The notes under the pieces are model-generated. The model was given only the letters and a program-made list of their open reading frames with translations, made no database searches and was not told where the DNA came from. Made by a program: the position numbers and the translations under genes. Shown in pieces: positions 59,431 to 64,000 of a stretch of 64,000 nt of DNA (within the stretch, counting starts at the first letter, position 1; every line of letters starts with the position of its first letter). Source of the stretch: Timema cristinae (Eukaryota > Arthropoda > Insecta > Phasmatodea > Timematidae); contig JBCFYV010003508.1 in assembly GCA_039000515.1 (NCBI GenBank), forward strand, positions 47,205,265 to 47,269,264, in the 5' to 3' direction.

Positions 59431-61549
59431 CTCGGCCCAAATACACAAACTGTTTGGACTGGAATAACAAGACGTGGTTTAGACCAACAGTGGATTGTTT
59501 TCAGAATTTCAACAACCTTGCATAAAGTCCCTTTCTGTCACTCAGAGTATTTTATGGTGAACACATTTCCGTTGTAATTTGTTTTAAATTAATTTTAAAA
59601 TAGCTCGAATGCATTAAAACAAATTCATACTTTTGTTAATTTGTAATAGTATTATGATTATATAGTAACTGAGTATTTACTTTGTCTTACAAACTTTTTC
59701 GGGTTTCACCAAAATAAGTTTCAAAACAAAATAAATTATAGAAAAACACCTTTTTGATGGAAGTGGAAATCTAAGAAGAATGTATTTGTACTATGGCTGT
59801 GTCATTGTTTACTTCTGTAACATAAACTGATCCAAGTTATCTTCATTTACTTTAAAAAAAAAAATGGCCACAACATTTTATTAGATGTTACTATGCATTT
59901 AACTTGCTTGGTATTCATATTTGTCTAAAGTATAAATCTGAAGTTTGAGTTGTATTATGTAGTTATGTATATAAGTATTTTAATTTTTAAGTTAATACTG
60001 TAATAAAACAAAATAACTTAGTACTGTATTATATTCTAATAGTAGTTTATTCTTGAGGGGTTTCTATGTGAAATATATGGATTACCCTTAACTTGAATTT
60101 GTCCCAACTTTTTCCATAAAATGCCCACACAGCCTAATTGTATGTAAAGTAAGTATTTTTTTTTGTTTCCATTGTATCATTATTTTTATCGCCAATTTTT
60201 ATAAAAAGGTTTGTCAGTATAAAGTTTGTTTTTCAATTAGTAATATTCACTTTTACAAGGCTGATTTATTAAATGGAATAGCAATTTATTTAATAATTAT
60301 GTTTTATAGATTTATTTAATATATTATAAGATGAAATTATATTCATCATATAGTTATTTTTATAATTTGTAAATAATAATCTTTAAGCTTTCTTAGTATT
60401 AGATACAATGTCAATATTACTAAGCTTGCTTTCATTTGTTTGGAATTTACTTTGTTTGAAAGTTTGTTGCGATTATTGCTAAAAAACTGTTGGTATACTT
60501 AACATATTAAGTGGTTAACAAAGTAAATATATATGCATAATAAACGAGCAAGGAAGTTATTTATAATGTTCTAATTGACACTTCCTCAATATAACCCTTT
60601 TTATTTACTGTCCGCATTTTATAGTATTTGTTTTTTTCATTGCAATTTTTCCATGAGACAATTTCTGTGCTGTTGTACATGTAAATACACCTTTTATTAG
60701 TTAAAACTTATACTTGCTTTTGTTTATAAATAGGCCATATAAACCTATTGATAACCAATCAAAATGGATATTTTAGAACATAATAAATAAGTCGCATAGT
60801 AGTGACAAGAAATGAATCCCCCTGAGTTAAAGGACGATGTAATGGCATTTGGCATCTTTTCTTCCATATTTCATTGCTGAATATTATATAAAGTTTAACA
60901 ACCCAATTAAATATAATAGACATGACAACCATACTATCACACCAAGCCTTAAACTTAAAAAAAAATAAATCAATTTTGAATATTTTCTCCCATTTTTATT
61001 TTTGGTTTCATCTTTTAGGAAGTTTAGTTAAATGTTTTCACATTCCTTCACTGGTTTTGATGGAATGAAACCTAGGTAGGGGTATTGGGCGCTAACGATA
61101 GATTTTCTTAAAGAGGCAACCATTACCTCTCTGTCCAGTTGCAGCAGTGTAAAGTGTGAACTGACTGTGTTCTTCTTTTCATTGTAAAAGCCATATTGTG
61201 TTTGTCCATTTTAAATGTTTTATCCACCATTCCTATACCTTCTTTCTAATATATATTGCAATTAACTTTACTAAAATTGTATATTTTAGAATAATTGGGA
61301 TTTGAGATTCTAAAGAAAATTTAAGATTTAAAAAACATAGGCTTTTACCTATCTCTAGTAATTTTTATTACCGATTTCATACCATTTTGGTAATAAAACT
61401 TAATAAGAAATGCAATGTAGCTAATGTGTTTAGGCTTAGATATTGTTTGAAAACTCCTTAATCTATATCTAATAGTTATTTTATTGTTTCAAAACACTTT
61501 TAGTATCTTATAATATCTAAGTAATATTATTGTAAACCATTTAAAACGA
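59431..61549 (+). other. Syntaxin 3' untranslated region and downstream flank
   Basis: AT-rich with several candidate AATAAA signals, for example near 60002 and 60539. The true end cannot be chosen from sequence. No other gene is seen. Confidence 0.5.
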
Positions 61550-61608
61550 TTGCTGCGTATAAACCGAATGGGTAGTAAGACGCGGTGCTAAATAATAATA
61601 ATAAAACG
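61550..61608 (+). repeat. SINE family B 3' tail fragment
   Basis: aaccgaatgggtagtaagac, gcggtgctaa, then an AAT-type simple tail. Confidence 0.65.
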
Positions 61609-62020
61609 ATTGGGCCGTTATATTTTATCGACATGTTATAATTTATATTATATACTAAGCTCAAGATGTGTGTTAATGTGGTTGAGAAACTTCACAATAA
61701 AAATAACAAAGCTAAACATGATTTGTCGTTTAATATTGTTTTAGTATACAGTTAATAGATTATCATTTAGTACTGCCACACTCAAAGTTAAATAAAATCG
61801 TAGATAAGTAAGCAATTCCATAAAAGATACAACAACTACTCAATGGTTGGTTAAGTTCTTTGGATTTCAAAGACTAAAAAAATATTTAAAAGGAAGTTTT
61901 TATTCAGTTAAACACACATGTGCTATTTCCATTGTCGATACTGGCTTTCATGACCTTAACTAAATCTAGCCCATGAGGCTATATCTCCCCCCCCCCCCCC
62001 TCGCACAAACAAACAAATGT

Positions 62021-63124
62021 ACTATTCGCTCTTAGTGATAGCCGAGAGTAGTGGACTTGGGGGCAGCTCTTCTCTGTGGAGGAAGATAAAAAGAGTTTGG
62101 ACTTAGCTGCCAATGTGGATGTGACCTTGAACACACTATTTATTTGTGTAGTAATCTTATCGGAGAATAGAGGCGAGATCTCATTTCATTATTTTCTTCC
62201 CGTGGTAGAGTCGTAGGGGAGGGGGTTGAAAGGGAGGAGAAGGATTTGGTCCACTCGGTGTGCTCCCAGCTCCTAATAACCCAATCACTCTTATAATCCC
62301 TGTCAATATAGTGATATATTTTTACTTATACAGTAGTTATTTTATTAATACACAAGAGTAGTTTTTTTATTTCCCTGGTCAAATCTTATGAAAGGTTATT
62401 TTGTGAACATTCCAAAGCATAATTTTCAACTAATTCTAATATTAAGTGACTAATTTCACATGTATGTTTTGTTTATGTAATAGAACTATTGTAATATATT
62501 GAGTAAAACTGTCCATTATTTAATAATACACATGTTTTATTGATTGATTGATAGTTTGTGATTAACTTGTTAAATAAAACATAACCACTATTGAGGGCAT
62601 AACTTTGTTCATGGAATAAGTTCACGACTGATAATACATTTCAACCTCAGCGGTCTTGGCGTTGATTGTGGTTTGTAAAATAACTTTCCTTTCAAAATTG
62701 TTAGGCTCTTTCTCTGACTCATAGAAATTCTCGTGTGTTGATGTAATCAATTTGTTCGGAAAGTGCAAGTTAAATTCCTCAAATAAACAAACTGAACATT
62801 AAGATAATAAACTAGCTCCTAAGTTTTTCTCAGCTTTCAATAAACATTCTGTTTATTGGCGGCTTCTTTCAAACAATCGTCTGATAATTTGTGCCGCAAC
62901 CAAACATTATTAGGACCCTATTAGTGAGCATCTTCCCTGTATCAACACTAACTGGAACTTTTAATCTTGGAACAAACTACAGACATGTTCTCACACTCTC
63001 CTAAAAGTCTTTGACCGATTCCAACGCAAACGTAACTCGAAAGCTAAGTCCCGGCGACTGATAGTCCTGGTTTGATCGTAGCTGAGTCTGGGTTTGAACT
63101 GTTGACCCGACTAGCGCTGGAGCT
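62021..63124. mobile_element. ~1.1-kb dispersed repeat, copy 2 (longer)
   Basis: Matches 32631-33556 and carries an extra ~200 bp (62068-62266) bounded by short cagct repeats. This suggests that copy 1 lost the segment by a microhomology deletion or copy 2 gained it. A C run (61987-62000) precedes it, as a G run precedes copy 1. Confidence 0.75.
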
Positions 63125-63146
63125 AAGATTAAGATTGTACACACAC

Positions 63147-63365
63147 ATACACATATATACACTAACTAACTGATTTGTTAGAAATGAATGAGGTTGAGTT
63201 TAGAAGAAGTATGCCCATATTTGCTTGTAGGGAGAGTGGAAAACCGTTCATGAACAAACTCCCTCAGTACATTTGATTAGTGTTCAAACCCCAGTATTCC
63301 CATAATCATCAGTCCAGTAAATTGAGAGAGTGACACCTTCTTAGACCATTTGACCACTGAATCTG
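63147..63365 (-). repeat. SINE family B, reverse
   Basis: Minus-strand head (complement of cttagaccatttgaccactg), B box (complement of agtgttcaaaccccagta) and body (complement of gtttagaagaagtatgccca). The tail is lost. Confidence 0.55.
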
Positions 63366-63954
63366 GTTTTATATTTTTAAAACAAAGCAACACTATTATT
63401 ACCTGCACCAGTGGGCACTGGGGTGTGACAAAGGCACAGGTCTCATCTTGTTTGGCTTCACCAATGAAGACTCGGTAGGTCAAGATTCAAATATCGGCTG
63501 TGTGTACTGAAGTGTTTTTCTTAATTGGTGGTTTAATATATTCTACCTTCCTCCCTCGTAGTTCGGATGGACTGATTACACTATGTTTCTATCTTAACAT
63601 AGTGTAACCATGCATACGAAGGGTACAGTCTGCTTCATAGTTTATCTGCCTGTTACAGGGTACATGTATTCAACGTCTGAATCGTACTACTGCCCTGAGG
63701 CTCCTGGTTTACAATCTCTTGGCCAGTATAGAGTTTATCGACCAGAGAGGGACCCGACATATTCGGTAACATAGCCTTCCAGGTGAGCAGCTCGCAAGAA
63801 CCTGAACAGACCTGTTAGTAGTTAGGCATGTGCTCCATTTTTATTGGGAGCTTGGAGTTATATCTCGGGATGAGTTTACTGTGATTGCTTCCCCCCTTCC
63901 CAATTTGATTTCTCACCGTCGCCAGCTAAATGCTTGGGTACCCCATTAAAACAT

Positions 63955-64000
63955 TACTTTTTCTCAGCACCGCGTCTTATTACTCGTTTAGGTTATGCAA
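63955..64000 (-). repeat. SINE family B tail, cut by window end
   Basis: The plus strand reads cagcaccgcgtcttattact and cgtttaggttatgcaa, the complement of the family tail. The element continues past the window. Confidence 0.65.

Overview
The window is AT-rich animal DNA with large spliced genes, tRNA-derived short repeats, decayed LINEs, minisatellites and two LTR retrotransposons. A seven-transmembrane odorant receptor (insect 7tm_6 type) and an initiator-tRNA primer site of the insect sequence type point to an insect, possibly hemipteran. The species cannot be fixed from the sequence. Two 100-base N runs (6147-6246, 35054-35153) divide it into three contigs.

Contig 1 (1-6146) nearly duplicates 40141-46290 in contig 3. 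It carries the last two exons of an odorant receptor (988-1143, 1723-1776), breaks off exactly at the first gap, and differs from the other copy mainly by one-base indels. It is probably an unmerged haplotig or assembly duplicate.

Contig 2 (6247-35053) is mostly transposable and repetitive DNA. It holds a possible dynein-heavy-chain-like terminal exon (7930-8167), several minisatellites, a nested pair of Ty3/gypsy-type LTR elements on the minus strand, a 937-bp Harbinger-like MITE (30363-31299) and one copy of a ~1-kb dispersed repeat. The outer LTR element spans 13976-29466 and its pol is split by an inner relative (17361-25052). Each is about 7.7 kb with a 4-bp target duplication. LTR pairs are almost identical, so both insertions are recent. 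Both code gag, then PR-RT-RNase H-integrase in the -1 frame, and no envelope gene is seen. The outer primer site pairs with the 3' end of initiator tRNA-Met. The inner element instead carries a 15-nt complement to the 5' end of the same tRNA.

Contig 3 (35154-64000) begins with a LINE RNase H remnant. It then holds a six-exon odorant receptor gene (37267-41916) and a complete syntaxin-7/12-like gene (47427-59430), both on the plus strand. The syntaxin gene has two alternative last coding exons, each encoding its own membrane anchor (54502-54597 and 59341-59430). The 4.7-kb intron between them contains a 41-bp minisatellite and a ~1.9-kb satellite of 62-bp units derived from a LINE coding segment, with a higher-order period of about 245 bp.

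Several otherwise intact frames (both pol genes and the receptor's first exon) are broken by single-base length changes in C/G runs. This suggests residual long-read homopolymer error rather than biological decay.
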